From Amycolatopsis mongoliensis (GTDB lineage: Bacteria; Actinomycetota; Actinomycetes; Mycobacteriales; Pseudonocardiaceae), in assembly GCF_030285665.1 (NCBI RefSeq), contig NZ_CP127295.1:7750001-7814000 (forward strand): a DNA stretch of 64,000 nt, written 5' to 3'. A program made the translations under genes and the position numbers. Below, one piece after another: positions 17,126 through 26,434 of this stretch (positions are counted from its first letter, which is position 1; every line of letters starts with the position of its first letter). Below the pieces are notes generated by a model. It saw nothing but the letters and a program-made list of their open reading frames with translations. It was not told where the DNA came from and ran no database searches.

Positions 17126-17938
17126 ATGCCAGAAGAGGGGCACTCCCTGCCGTACGTCGTCAACCTGTCGATCCTGTTCAAGGAGGTACCGCTGCCCGAG
17201 CGCGCGGCCGCCGCGCGGGAGGCCGGGTTCACCGACGTCGAGTACTGGTGGCCGTTCGACACCGCGGTCCCCGCGCGCGACGAGGTGGACGCCTTCGTGA
17301 AGAGCCTGGACGGCGTCCGGCTGCGCGGGCTGAACTTCTTCGCCGGTGACATGGCGGCGGGGGAGCGGGGCCTGGTGTCGTGGATCGGCCGCGAGGCCGA
17401 GTTCGCCGACAGCCTCGTCGTCGCCCTCGGCATCGCCGAACGCACCGGCTGCCGCAGCTTCAACGCGCTCTACGGCAACCGGCTCGACGGCGAAGACCCC
17501 GCCAAGCAGGACGCTCTGGCGCTGGTCCACCTCGCGACGGCCGCGGAGGCCGCCGCGAAGATCGGCGCGCAGCTGGTCCTCGAACCGCTCTCCGGCGCGG
17601 ACCGCTACCCGCTCAAGACCGCCGCGGACGCCGTGGCCGTGCTCGACGACCTCGGGCGCGACAACGTGCGGCTGCTGGCCGACCTGTACCACCTGGCAGT
17701 CAACGGCGACGACCTGGACGCACTGGCGACGACGTACCTCTCCCGGATCGGGCACGTGCAGATCGCCGACGCACCCGGGCGCCACCAGCCCGGCACCGGC
17801 TCGCTGGACATCGAGGGGCACCTCGCGAAGCTGCAGAAAGCCGGTTACGACGGCTTCGTCGGGATCGAGTACGTCCCGGAGCCCGACACCGTCACGTCGC
17901 TGGACTGGCTGCCGATCACCCGAAGGGGACGAGCATGA
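17126..17938 (+). CDS. hyi: Hydroxypyruvate isomerase
   Basis: A 270-aa xylose-isomerase-like TIM barrel. It has NLSILFKEVPLPERAAAAREAGF at the first strand, LEPLS with the metal-ligand Glu, LLADLYHL, and the final GFVGIEYVPEPDT; the other metal ligands lie in this set. It interconverts hydroxypyruvate and tartronate semialdehyde. TGAGG at 17116-17120 places the start at ATG 17126. The stop overlaps the tartronate semialdehyde reductase start by 4 bp and glyoxylate carboligase follows, the classical glyoxylate-to-glycerate order. Confidence 0.9.
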   Translation: MPEEGHSLPYVVNLSILFKEVPLPERAAAAREAGFTDVEYWWPFDTAVPARDEVDAFVKSLDGVRLRGLNFFAGDMAAGERGLVSWIGREAEFADSLVVALGIAERTGCRSFNALYGNRLDGEDPAKQDALALVHLATAAEAAAKIGAQLVLEPLSGADRYPLKTAADAVAVLDDLGRDNVRLLADLYHLAVNGDDLDALATTYLSRIGHVQIADAPGRHQPGTGSLDIEGHLAKLQKAGYDGFVGIEYVPEPDTVTSLDWLPITRRGRA

Positions 17939-18822
17939 AACTGGGATTCATCGGACTGGGCGTGATGGGCGCCCCGATGGCCGCGCACCTGGTCGCGGCC
18001 GGGCACGACGTCAGCGGCTACGACGTGCACACCGCGGCCGGCGAGAAGCTGGCGGCCGCCGGCGGCCGGGCCGCGACGAGCGTCGCCGACGCGGTGGCCG
18101 GGGCGGCCGTCGTGATCACGATGCTGCCGAACCACCCGCAGGTCGAGGAGGTCGTGCTGGCCGCGGGCGGGGTCCTCGACACCGCCGAGCCGGGCACGCT
18201 CCTGATCGACATGAGCACCATCCGGCCCGAGACGTCGATCGAGGTGGCGAACACCGCGCGGGACAAGAAGATCCGCGTCCTCGACGCGCCCGTCTCGGGC
18301 GGGCAGGCCGGCGCCGAGCAGGCATCGCTGTCCATCATGGTCGGTGGGGAAGCGGCCGACTTCGAGGCCGCGAAGCCGGTGTTCGACGCCGTCGGCAAGA
18401 CCATCGTGCACGTCGGCCCGCACGGCGCCGGACAGGTCGTGAAGGCCGCGAACCAGCTCGTCGTGGGCGGGATCTACGGCCTGGTCGCCGAGGCGATCGT
18501 GCTGCTCGAAGCGTCCGGTGTGGACGCCGCGGTCGGGCTCGACGTGCTCGCCGGGGGACTGGCCGGCAGCCGGATCCTCGAGCTCAAGCGCAAGTCCATG
18601 GTGGAGCGCCAGTTCGCCCCCGGGTTCCGGATCGACCTGCACCACAAGGACATGGGGATCGCGCTGGCCGCCGCCCGGCAGGCCGACGTCGCGCTCCCGC
18701 TCACCGGACTGGTCGCCCAGCTCGTCGCCGCCGGCCGCGCCATGGGGTACGGCTCCCTGGACCACTCGGCCTTGCTGAAGGTCGTCGAACAGTTGTCGGG
18801 CCGCGTCCCGGCGGAGGTGTGA
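17935..18822 (+). CDS. glxR: Tartronate semialdehyde reductase (2-hydroxy-3-oxopropionate reductase)
   Basis: A 295-aa member of the beta-hydroxyacid dehydrogenase family. The Rossmann motif is GFIGLGVMGAPMA at the N-terminus. The substrate motif is DAPVSGGQAGAEQ (about residues 117-129), the catalytic Lys lies in GAGQVVKAANQ, and the cofactor-side motif is LHHKDMGIA. It reduces the product of glyoxylate carboligase to D-glycerate. It is translationally coupled with hyi and ends 1 bp before gcl. Confidence 0.92.
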   Translation: MKLGFIGLGVMGAPMAAHLVAAGHDVSGYDVHTAAGEKLAAAGGRAATSVADAVAGAAVVITMLPNHPQVEEVVLAAGGVLDTAEPGTLLIDMSTIRPETSIEVANTARDKKIRVLDAPVSGGQAGAEQASLSIMVGGEAADFEAAKPVFDAVGKTIVHVGPHGAGQVVKAANQLVVGGIYGLVAEAIVLLEASGVDAAVGLDVLAGGLAGSRILELKRKSMVERQFAPGFRIDLHHKDMGIALAAARQADVALPLTGLVAQLVAAGRAMGYGSLDHSALLKVVEQLSGRVPAEV

Positions 18823-18823
18823 C

Positions 18824-20512
18824 ATGCCCAGAATCCCCGCCATGCAAGCGGTCGTCGACGTCCTGGAAAGCGAAGGCGTCGACACCGTCTTCGGCTGCCC
18901 GGGCGCCGCGATCCTCCCGCTGTATAACGCCCTACAAGGCCGCGCGATCGAGCACCTGATCGTCCGCCACGAAGAGGGCGCGACGCACATGGCCGACGGC
19001 TGGGCCCGGACGAACGGCAACGTCGGCGTCGCGATCGGCACGTCCGGCCCGGCCGGGACGAACATGATCACCGGGCTCTACACCGCGCACGCGGACTCGA
19101 TCCCGATGATCTGCATCACCGGCCAGGCGGCGACGACCAAGCTGCACCAGGAAGCCTTCCAGGCCGTCGACATCGTCGAGATCGCCAAGCCGGTGACGAA
19201 GTGGGCGGTGCAGGTCAAGGAGGCCGCGCAGCTGCCCTGGATCTTCCGCGAAGCCTTCCGGATCGCCCGGTCCGGCCGCCCGGGCCCGGTGCTCATCGAC
19301 CTGCCCATCGACGTCCAGAAGCAGGACATCGAGTGGGACTCCTCGATCGACTCGCCGCTGCCGGTGACGGCGGTGAAGCCCGCGTCCGCGCGGGTCGAGC
19401 GGGCCCTCGAGATGCTCCTGGCCGCTGAGCGACCGCTGATCCTGGCCGGCGGTGGAGTCGTCCTCGGCGAGGCCAGTCAGCAGCTGCGGGCCGCGGCGGA
19501 GCGCTTGGACGTCCCGGTCCAGGTGACGCTGATGGGCAAGGGCAGCTTCCCCGAGGACCACGAGCTGTTCGCCGGGATGGCCGGCATCCAGACGTCCCAG
19601 CGGTGGGCCAACGCGGCCTTCCTGGAGTCCGACCTGGTGCTGGCGCTGGGTGCGCGCTTCGGCGACCGGCACACCGGCGAGCTGTCGGTGTACCGGGGTG
19701 ACCGGAAGTTCATCCACGTCGACATCGAGCCCACCCAGCTGGGCAAGGTGTTCGGGCCGGACCTCGGGATCGTCTCGGACACGCGCGAGTTCCTCGACGC
19801 GCTGCTGGCGGCGCTGGAGAAGCGCTCGCCGGAGCCGCGCCGCGACTGGGTCGGCCGGATCGCGGAGCTGAAGGAAGCGCTTCCCCGCCGCGACGACTTC
19901 GACACCTTCCCGATCAAGGCGCCGCGGGTCTTCAAGGAGATCAACGAAACCTTCGGCGAAGACACCTACTTCGTCACCGCGATCGGGCTCTACCAGATCT
20001 GGTCGGGCCAGTTCCAGAAGGCGCACAAGCCGCGCCACTACCAGGTCTGCGGCCAGGCGGGTCCGCTCGGCTGGGAGATCCCGGCCGCGATCGGCGTCAA
20101 GAAGGCGCGCCCGGAAGCCGAAGTCGTCGGTGTGGTCGGCGACTACTCGTTCCAGTTCCTCGTCGAGGAGCTGGCGGTGGCCGCCCAGTACGACGTCGGG
20201 TTCGTGCTGATCATGCTCAACAACGAGTACCTCGGGCTGATCCGCCAGGCCGAGACCGGCTACGACATGAACTTCGAGGTCGACATCCACTACGACTCGA
20301 ACGGCACGGACAACGTGAAGATCATGGAGGCCTACGGCTGCTCGGGCACTCGCGTGCACGAGCCCGGCGAGATCCGGACGTCCCTCGAATGGGCCCGCAA
20401 GGAGGCCGAGCGGACCAGCCGCCCGGTCCTGGTGGAGATCATGATCGAGCGCGAGGGCAACGCCGCCATGGGCGCCGCCCTCGACGCCGTGAAGGAGTTC
20501 GAGCCCGCCTAG
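18824..20512 (+). CDS. gcl: Glyoxylate carboligase
   Basis: A 562-aa ThDP- and FAD-type enzyme that condenses two glyoxylates to tartronate semialdehyde and CO2. The ThDP motif GDYSFQFLVEELAV...NN and LGLIRQAETG closely match known Gcl proteins, as do SGPAGTNMITGLYTAHADS and FQAVDIVEIAKPVTK. One position is unusual: E50 in VRHEEGATH, where the E. coli enzyme has its noted Val51. Hyi, GlxR and later glycerate kinase in the same cluster confirm the pathway. Confidence 0.92.
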   Translation: MPRIPAMQAVVDVLESEGVDTVFGCPGAAILPLYNALQGRAIEHLIVRHEEGATHMADGWARTNGNVGVAIGTSGPAGTNMITGLYTAHADSIPMICITGQAATTKLHQEAFQAVDIVEIAKPVTKWAVQVKEAAQLPWIFREAFRIARSGRPGPVLIDLPIDVQKQDIEWDSSIDSPLPVTAVKPASARVERALEMLLAAERPLILAGGGVVLGEASQQLRAAAERLDVPVQVTLMGKGSFPEDHELFAGMAGIQTSQRWANAAFLESDLVLALGARFGDRHTGELSVYRGDRKFIHVDIEPTQLGKVFGPDLGIVSDTREFLDALLAALEKRSPEPRRDWVGRIAELKEALPRRDDFDTFPIKAPRVFKEINETFGEDTYFVTAIGLYQIWSGQFQKAHKPRHYQVCGQAGPLGWEIPAAIGVKKARPEAEVVGVVGDYSFQFLVEELAVAAQYDVGFVLIMLNNEYLGLIRQAETGYDMNFEVDIHYDSNGTDNVKIMEAYGCSGTRVHEPGEIRTSLEWARKEAERTSRPVLVEIMIEREGNAAMGAALDAVKEFEPA

Positions 20513-20513
20513 C

Positions 20514-20559
20514 GTCGTGAGTGGTCAGGGCGGTTAGAACCGCCCTGACCACTCACGAC
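20514..20559. repeat. 22-bp perfect hairpin after gcl
   Basis: Arms 20514-20535 and 20538-20559 are perfectly complementary, with a 2-nt AG between them. It begins 1 bp after the gcl stop codon. No T-tract follows. It resembles the other intergenic hairpins of the window in having very long perfect arms and almost no loop. Confidence 0.75.
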
Positions 20560-20575
20560 CGGGCTGCGTGACCAC

Positions 20576-20616
20576 GGCCGCCGTACGAGACCCTGACCTC
20601 GTGCGGCGGCCTTTCC
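20576..20616 (+). terminator. Intrinsic terminator downstream of gcl
   Basis: GGCCGCCGTACGAG (20576-20589) pairs with CTCGTGCGGCGGCC (20598-20611) across an 8-nt loop (one G-U pair), and TTTCC follows. It separates the glyoxylate genes from the xanthine dehydrogenase operon. The remaining 137 bp up to the next start should hold that operon's promoter; I see no clear hexamer pair. Confidence 0.6.
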
Positions 20617-20753
20617 GCGTCCTGGGTCAGGCGGTTGTCGGAAAGTACAAACCGGGGCCGGAAATTCACCCGTCTTTCAGGGGTTTTGCCGTGGTCGCGG
20701 CCACACCCCAGCGTGTGTACTTCTTCACGAAGCAGCCCGAAAGGACGTCCACA

Positions 20754-21632
20754 GTGGAATTCCTCCGACCCGCCACGCTGGCCGACGCGCTCGCCGCGAA
20801 GGCCGCGAGCCCCGGTGCGGTCCCCCTCGCCGGCGGCACGGACGTGATGGTCGAGCTCAACTTCGACCACCGCCGTCCGGAGGCCCTGCTCGACCTCGGC
20901 CGCGTCGCCGAGCTGCACGAGCACGGCACCGACGGCGGCCGGATCCGGCTCGGCGCGGCCGTGCCCTACACCCGGATCATCGCCGAACTGGGCACCGAGC
21001 TGCCCGGCCTGGCGATGGCCGCGCGGACCGTCGGGTCCCCGCAGATCCGCAACCGCGGCTCGGTGGGCGGCAACCTGGGCGCGGCTTCACCCGCGGGCGA
21101 CTCCCACCCGGCGCTGCTGGCCGCCGACGCCGAGGTCGAGATCGCCTCGGTCCGCGGCACCCGGATCGTCGCCGCGAAGGACTTCTACACCGGGGTCAAG
21201 CGCAACGTCCTGGAGCCGGACGAGCTGATCACGTCCGTCCTGCTGGCCCCGGCCACCGGGCCGCAGCAGTTCAGCAAGATCGGCACCCGCAACGCGATGG
21301 TCATCGCCGTCGCCGCCTTCGGGCTGGCGCTGCACCCGTCGGAAAAGCGCGTCGGCACCGGCGTCGGCTCGGCCGCGCCCACACCTCGGCGGGCTCTCGA
21401 AGCCGAGGAGTTCCTGGCCGGCGAGCTGGACTGGGACGCCCCGAAGGCGCTGAACGACTCGGTCAAGCGCCGCTTCGGCGACCTGGTCGCGGCGGCGGCC
21501 GCGCCGATCGACGACGTCCGGGGGAGCGCCGCCTACCGCCGCCACGCGCTGTCGGTCATGGCGCGAAGGACGTTGACCTGGGCCTGGACCGAATACTGTG
21601 CCCAACTCGGAGGGAGCGCGAAGTGCGCGTGA
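20754..21632 (+). CDS. xdhB: Xanthine dehydrogenase, FAD-binding subunit
   Basis: A 292-aa CoxM-type flavoprotein. The FAD site is shown by PLAGGTDVMVELN near residue 30 and by TVGSPQIRNRGSVGGNLG (about 88-105). A CO-dehydrogenase-flavoprotein C-terminal domain follows. It passes electrons from the iron-sulfur subunit to NAD+. The start is GTG 20754, preceded by AAGGA at 20741-20745; longer versions of the frame lack family similarity. Its last 10 bp overlap the iron-sulfur gene. Confidence 0.9.
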   Translation: MEFLRPATLADALAAKAASPGAVPLAGGTDVMVELNFDHRRPEALLDLGRVAELHEHGTDGGRIRLGAAVPYTRIIAELGTELPGLAMAARTVGSPQIRNRGSVGGNLGAASPAGDSHPALLAADAEVEIASVRGTRIVAAKDFYTGVKRNVLEPDELITSVLLAPATGPQQFSKIGTRNAMVIAVAAFGLALHPSEKRVGTGVGSAAPTPRRALEAEEFLAGELDWDAPKALNDSVKRRFGDLVAAAAAPIDDVRGSAAYRRHALSVMARRTLTWAWTEYCAQLGGSAKCA

Positions 21633-22093
21633 ACGTCACCGTCAACGGCGAGTCCCGCCGGGCGGACAACGTCTGGGAAGGCGAAAGCCTGCTCTACGTG
21701 CTGCGCGAGCGGCTCGGCCTGCCGGGCTCGAAGAACGCCTGCGAGCAGGGCGAATGCGGCTCCTGCACGGTCTACCTCGACGGCGTCCCGGCGTGCGCGT
21801 GCCTGGTCGCGGCCGGGCAGGCCGAAGGCCGCGAGGTCGTCACGGTCGAAGGGCTCGCTTCCGGCGACGATCTCGATCCGGTGCAGGAGTCGTTCGTCGA
21901 GCAGGGCGCCGTCCAGTGCGGCTTCTGCACGCCCGGCCTGCTGGTTGCGGCCCACGACCTGATCGAGCGCGTCCCGGACCCCAGCGACGTCGAGATCCGC
22001 GAAGCCCTCGCCGGCAACCTCTGCCGCTGCACCGGCTACGAGAAGATCCTCGACGCCGTCCGCGACGCCGCCGCGAAGAAGGCCGTCCGATGA
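21623..22093 (+). CDS. xdhC: Xanthine dehydrogenase, iron-sulfur subunit
   Basis: A 156-aa protein with two [2Fe-2S] clusters. The first is plant-ferredoxin-like with CEQGECGSC and a fourth Cys in VPACACL. The second has QCGFCTPG and CRCTGY. GGAGGGA at 21609-21615 fixes GTG 21623. It sits between the FAD and molybdenum subunits with overlaps on both sides, so all three are coupled. Confidence 0.93.
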   Translation: MRVNVTVNGESRRADNVWEGESLLYVLRERLGLPGSKNACEQGECGSCTVYLDGVPACACLVAAGQAEGREVVTVEGLASGDDLDPVQESFVEQGAVQCGFCTPGLLVAAHDLIERVPDPSDVEIREALAGNLCRCTGYEKILDAVRDAAAKKAVR

Positions 22094-24381
22094 GCGCCCC
22101 GGCCCGCTCGCCGCAGGAGCTGCACGACACGATCGCCGGCGGCATCGGCGAAAGCCCGCTGCGCCCGGACGGCACGCTCAAGGTCCGCGGCGAGTTCGCT
22201 TACTCCTCCGACCTGTGGCACGAGGACATGCTGTGGGGCGCCACGCTGCGCAGCCCGCACCCGCACGCCCGGATCGTCCGCCTCGACGTCTCCCGCGCGC
22301 TCGCCCAGCCGGGCGTGCACGCGGTGCTCACCCACGAGGACGTCCCCGGCGAAAACGTCTACGGCCTCAAGTACCAGGACACCCCGGCGCTGGCCGCCGA
22401 CCTGGTCCGCTACCAGGGCGAACCGATCGCCATCCTGGCCGCCGACCACCCGGAGATCGCGCGGCAGGCGCTCAAGGAGATCGTCGTCGAGTACGACGTC
22501 CTCGAGCCGATCACCGACCCCGAGCGCGCCGCGCACGACGCCACCCTGCCGAAGCTGCACCCGGGCGGGAACCTGGTCCGCCACCAGCGGATCGTCAAGG
22601 GCGACCCGGCCGCGACCGCGGACGTCGTCGTGTCCGGCGTCTACGAGATCGGCATGCAGGACCAGGCGTTCCTCGGGCCGGAGTCCGGCCTCGCGGTCCC
22701 GGCCGAGGACGGCGGCGTCGACCTCTACCTGGCCACCCAGTGGCTGCACGTCGACCAGCGCCAGACGGCGAAGGCCCTCGGCCTGCCCGTCGACAAGGTG
22801 CGGCTGACGCTGTCCGGCGTCGGCGGCGCGTTCGGCGGCCGCGAAGACCTGTCCATGCAGATCCACTCGTGCATGCTCGCGCTGCGCACCGGCCGGCCGG
22901 TGAAGATGAGCTACAACCGCCTCGAGTCGTTCTTCGGGCACGTCCACCGCCACCCGGCCAAGATGTACTACGAGCACGGCGCGACGAAGGACGGCAAGCT
23001 CGTTTACGTCCGGGCGAAGATGTACTTCGACGGCGGCGCCTACGCCTCGAAGACCCCGGTGGTGGTCGGCAACGGCACCACACTCAGCGTCGGCCCCTAC
23101 GACGTGCCGAACGCGCACATCGAGGGCTGGGGCGTCTACACGAACAACCCGACCTGCGGCGCGATGCGCGGTCTCGGCGCGGTCCAGCCGACCTACGCCT
23201 ACGAGTCCCAGATGGACAAGCTCGCCGCCGCGCTCGACATGGATCCCGCCGAGCTGCGGATCCGCAACGCGCTGAGCGAAGGGTCCACTGTGGTCACCGG
23301 CCAGGTGGTGGACTTCCCCGCGCCGGTCGCGGAGCTGGTGCAGCGGGTCCGCGACCTCCCGCTGCCGCCCGAGCCCGCCGGCGAACGCGACATCCGCGAG
23401 CTGCCCGGCGGCGCGTCCAACACCACCCACGGCGAAGGCGTCGTGCGTGGTGTCGGCTACGGCGTCACGATCAAGAACATCTCCTACGCCGAGGGCCTCG
23501 ACGACTATTCGACCGCCCGCGTGCGCCTGGAGGTGCTCGGCGGCGAGGCGGTGGCGATGGTGCACACCGCGGCGGCCGAGGTCGGCCAAGGGCTGGTGAC
23601 GTTGCAGCAGCAGATCGCCCGCACCGAGCTGGGCCTGACGCGGGTGAGCGTGCACCCGGCCGACACGAGCGTCGGCGACGCCGGCTCCAGCTCGGCGTCA
23701 CGCCAGACCTACGTCACCGGCGGCGCGGTCCGCAACGCCTGCCGCGCGGTCGCCGAGGCGGTCTACGCGCGGCTCGGGGTGTCCGCCGAGGGCATGTCCC
23801 TGACCGGCGGGAAGGTCGTCGCGGCCGACGGCGAAGTCGTCGCGGACCTGGCCGAGCTGCTCGGCGACGCCGCGATCGAGGAGACCCGCGAGTTCCACCA
23901 CCGCCCGACCTACCCACTGGACCCGGAGACCGGCCAGGGCGACGCCCACGTCCAGTACGGCTTCTCGGCCCACCGCGCGGTCGTCGACGTCGACCTCGAT
24001 CTCGGCCTGGTCAAGGTCGTGCAGCTGGACTGCGCCCAGGACGTCGGCAAGGCGATGAACCCCGACGCCGTCGTCGCCCAGATCCAGGGCGGCTCGGCCC
24101 AGGGCCTCGGCCTCGCCGTGATGGAGGAGATCCTGGTGAAAGACGGCAAAGTGCGGAACCCGTCGTTCACCGACTACCTCATCCCGACCATCCTCGACAT
24201 GCCGCCGATGCGTGTCGACGTCCTCGAGCGGCCCGACCCGCACGCGCCCTACGGCGTGCGCGGCGTCGGCGAACCGCCCACGATCTCCGCGACCCCGGCG
24301 ATCGCCAACGCCATCCGCGCGGCCACCGGTCTCGAGCTGCCGCGCGTCCCGATCCGTCCCGAGCACATCACAGGAGTTTGA
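22090..24381 (+). CDS. xdhA: Xanthine dehydrogenase, molybdenum-binding subunit
   Basis: A 763-aa subunit. The N-terminal a/b hammerhead (about 20-140) is followed by Mo-pterin-binding domains. GVGGAFGGRED begins at residue 243, R360 lies in GAMRGLGAVQP (substrate-orienting region), and the catalytic base is E728 in GVRGVGEPPTI. It hydroxylates hypoxanthine and xanthine to urate. Guanine deaminase starts 1 bp after its stop codon and a purine permease follows, so a purine role is well supported over CO or nicotinate homologues. Confidence 0.9.
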   Translation: MSAPARSPQELHDTIAGGIGESPLRPDGTLKVRGEFAYSSDLWHEDMLWGATLRSPHPHARIVRLDVSRALAQPGVHAVLTHEDVPGENVYGLKYQDTPALAADLVRYQGEPIAILAADHPEIARQALKEIVVEYDVLEPITDPERAAHDATLPKLHPGGNLVRHQRIVKGDPAATADVVVSGVYEIGMQDQAFLGPESGLAVPAEDGGVDLYLATQWLHVDQRQTAKALGLPVDKVRLTLSGVGGAFGGREDLSMQIHSCMLALRTGRPVKMSYNRLESFFGHVHRHPAKMYYEHGATKDGKLVYVRAKMYFDGGAYASKTPVVVGNGTTLSVGPYDVPNAHIEGWGVYTNNPTCGAMRGLGAVQPTYAYESQMDKLAAALDMDPAELRIRNALSEGSTVVTGQVVDFPAPVAELVQRVRDLPLPPEPAGERDIRELPGGASNTTHGEGVVRGVGYGVTIKNISYAEGLDDYSTARVRLEVLGGEAVAMVHTAAAEVGQGLVTLQQQIARTELGLTRVSVHPADTSVGDAGSSSASRQTYVTGGAVRNACRAVAEAVYARLGVSAEGMSLTGGKVVAADGEVVADLAELLGDAAIEETREFHHRPTYPLDPETGQGDAHVQYGFSAHRAVVDVDLDLGLVKVVQLDCAQDVGKAMNPDAVVAQIQGGSAQGLGLAVMEEILVKDGKVRNPSFTDYLIPTILDMPPMRVDVLERPDPHAPYGVRGVGEPPTISATPAIANAIRAATGLELPRVPIRPEHITGV

Positions 24382-24382
24382 G

Positions 24383-24865
24383 ATGACCACGTCGATTTCC
24401 GCCGAGCGGGAATGGCTCGACGAAGCCGTCCGGATCGCGGAGACGAACGTCGCGAACGGCGGCGGCCCCTTCGGCGCGCTGATCGTGCGGGACGGCGGGA
24501 TCGTCTCGACCGGCGTCAACCGCGTCACCGCCAACCTCGACCCGACCGCGCACGCCGAGGTCGTCGCGATCCGGGCGGCGTGCCAGACGCTCGGCACGTT
24601 CAAGCTGGACGGCTGCGTACTCGTTTCCAGTTGCGAGCCGTGCCCGATGTGCCTGTCCTCGGCGCTGTGGGCGCGCGTCGACAAGGTCCTCTTCGCCGCC
24701 GACCGCGACGACGCGGCCAAGGCCGGCTTCGACGACCGTGCCTTCTACGAACTCTTCGACCGCCCGCGCGACACCTGGACGGTCCCCGTCACGCGACTGT
24801 CCGCAAAGGACGGTTTCGCCCCCTTCGCGGCTTGGCTCGACAAGGCCGACCGCACCGACTACTGA
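24383..24865 (+). CDS. guaD: Nucleoside/guanine deaminase
   Basis: A 160-aa cytidine-deaminase-fold enzyme with zinc ligands H57, C87 and C90 and proton shuttle E59 (HAE, PCPMC). Length and the C-terminal FYELFD/PW-type segment fit the bacterial GuaD family, which converts guanine to xanthine, the substrate of the dehydrogenase just upstream. CAGGAG precedes ATG 24383. A tRNA adenosine deaminase is a less likely reading in this context. Confidence 0.85.
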   Translation: MTTSISAEREWLDEAVRIAETNVANGGGPFGALIVRDGGIVSTGVNRVTANLDPTAHAEVVAIRAACQTLGTFKLDGCVLVSSCEPCPMCLSSALWARVDKVLFAADRDDAAKAGFDDRAFYELFDRPRDTWTVPVTRLSAKDGFAPFAAWLDKADRTDY

Positions 24866-24974
24866 CCCACAAGGCCAGCTGACCGGAGCACAACCGAATC
24901 GAACGTCCCGCTCGCCCAGGCACGGCGCTGTGCCTTGGCCTGGCCGAGCACACCCACCGGCAAGGGCAGGACGC

Positions 24975-26426
24975 ATGACCCAGACCGAAATCACCGCACC
25001 GGTAGTCGACGAAGTACCCGGACCACCGCACCGCCGATCCCTGCTCGAGAAGCTGTTCGAGCTGCGCGCCCGGCAGAGCACCATCGGCCGCGAAGTCCGC
25101 GGCGGCGTCACGACGTTCGTCGCGATGGCCTACATCGTGCTGCTCAACCCGCTCATCCTCGGCGCCTCCGCCGACATCACCGGCGCCCGGCTCTCCGCCG
25201 CCCAGGTGACCACGGCGACCGCGCTGGCCGCGGCCGTGATGACCGTCCTCATGGGACTCGTCGGCAACGCGCCCCTCGCGCTGGCCGCCGGGCTCGGCAT
25301 CAACGGCATCGTCGCCTTCCAGATGGCCCCGTCGATGACCTGGGCGCAAGCGTTCGGCCTGGTCGTCCTCGAAGGCGTGTGCATCGTGCTGATGGCCGTC
25401 AGCGGCGTCCGCGAGCGGATAATGAACGCCATCCCGCGGCCGCTCAAGACCGCGATCACCGTCGGGATCGGGCTCTACATCGCCCTGGTCGGGCTGGTCA
25501 GCGCCGGCTTCGTGACCCGGATGCCGGACTCGGCGCAGACCACGGTCCCGGTGCGCCTCGGGGCGAACGGGCACCTGCACGGCTGGCCGATCGTCGTCTT
25601 CTGCTTCGGTCTGCTGCTGATGATCGTGCTGATGGCCCGCAAGGTCCCGGGCGCGGTGCTGATCAGCATCGGGGTGGCCACCGTGCTCGCGGTCGTGCTG
25701 CACGAGGGGTTCGGCGTCGGCGGCTGGGGCCTCACCACCCCGGCCCTGCCCGACCACGTCGTCGCGGCACCCGACTTCGGGCTCTTCGGCCACATCGACC
25801 TCTTCGGCGGCTTCGCCTCGGCGGGTGCGCTCGCGGCCACGGTCTTCCTGTTCACGCTGGTGCTGTCCGGGTTCTTCGACGCGATGGGCACGATCACCAG
25901 CGTCTCCGACGAAGCCGGGCTGTCGAAGAACGGCAAGGTGCCGCGGATGGGCCGGATCCTGCTGGTCGACGGCGCGGGCGCGATCGCGGGCGGGGTCACC
26001 GGCTCGTCGCCGAACACGGTGTTCCTGGAGTCCGCGGCCGGCGTCGGCGAAGGCGCCCGGACGGGTCTCGCGAGCGTGGTCACCGGGCTGCTGTTCGCCG
26101 GGACGCTGCTGTTCACGCCCCTCGCCGGCGTCGTCCCCGCCCAGGCGGCGGCACCCGCGCTGGTGGTCATCGGCGGCATGATGGTCGCGCAGTGCCGGAA
26201 CATCCCGTGGCACGACCCGGACTACACCATCCCGGTGTTCCTGACCGCCGCGTTGATCCCGTTCACCTACTCGATCACCAACGGCGTCGGCGCCGGCCTG
26301 ATCGCCTTCGTGCTGATCAAGATCGGCCGCGGCAAGTGGCGCGAGGCCGGCTGGCTGCTTTCCCTGCTGGCGCTGGTGTTCGCGGTGTACTTCGCCGTCG
26401 ACGGCGTCGAAGCCCTCTTCCGTTAG
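24975..26426 (+). CDS. NCS2 family purine permease (AzgA/PbuG type)
   Basis: A 483-aa protein with about 12 membrane segments. A charged N-terminal tail of about 40 residues is followed by REVRGGVTTFVAMAYIVLLNP and later GLGINGIVAF. SGFFDAMGTITSVSDEAGL (about 290-310) and GSSPNTVFLESAAGVGEGARTG are conserved core motifs of hypoxanthine/guanine/adenine permeases. It probably feeds guanine or hypoxanthine into the enzymes encoded upstream. The 109-bp gap upstream holds no recognisable gene. Confidence 0.88.
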   Translation: MTQTEITAPVVDEVPGPPHRRSLLEKLFELRARQSTIGREVRGGVTTFVAMAYIVLLNPLILGASADITGARLSAAQVTTATALAAAVMTVLMGLVGNAPLALAAGLGINGIVAFQMAPSMTWAQAFGLVVLEGVCIVLMAVSGVRERIMNAIPRPLKTAITVGIGLYIALVGLVSAGFVTRMPDSAQTTVPVRLGANGHLHGWPIVVFCFGLLLMIVLMARKVPGAVLISIGVATVLAVVLHEGFGVGGWGLTTPALPDHVVAAPDFGLFGHIDLFGGFASAGALAATVFLFTLVLSGFFDAMGTITSVSDEAGLSKNGKVPRMGRILLVDGAGAIAGGVTGSSPNTVFLESAAGVGEGARTGLASVVTGLLFAGTLLFTPLAGVVPAQAAAPALVVIGGMMVAQCRNIPWHDPDYTIPVFLTAALIPFTYSITNGVGAGLIAFVLIKIGRGKWREAGWLLSLLALVFAVYFAVDGVEALFR

Positions 26427-26434
26427 GAGTTACC

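Noticed and set aside
18824..20512. Acetolactate synthase instead of glyoxylate carboligase
   Set aside because: The GDYSFQFLVEELAV and LGLIRQAETG motifs and the hyi-glxR neighbours are specific for glyoxylate carboligase.
20754..24381. Aerobic CO dehydrogenase instead of xanthine dehydrogenase
   Set aside because: The active-site motif of CO dehydrogenase with its Cu-binding Cys loop is not seen, and guanine deaminase and a purine permease follow directly.
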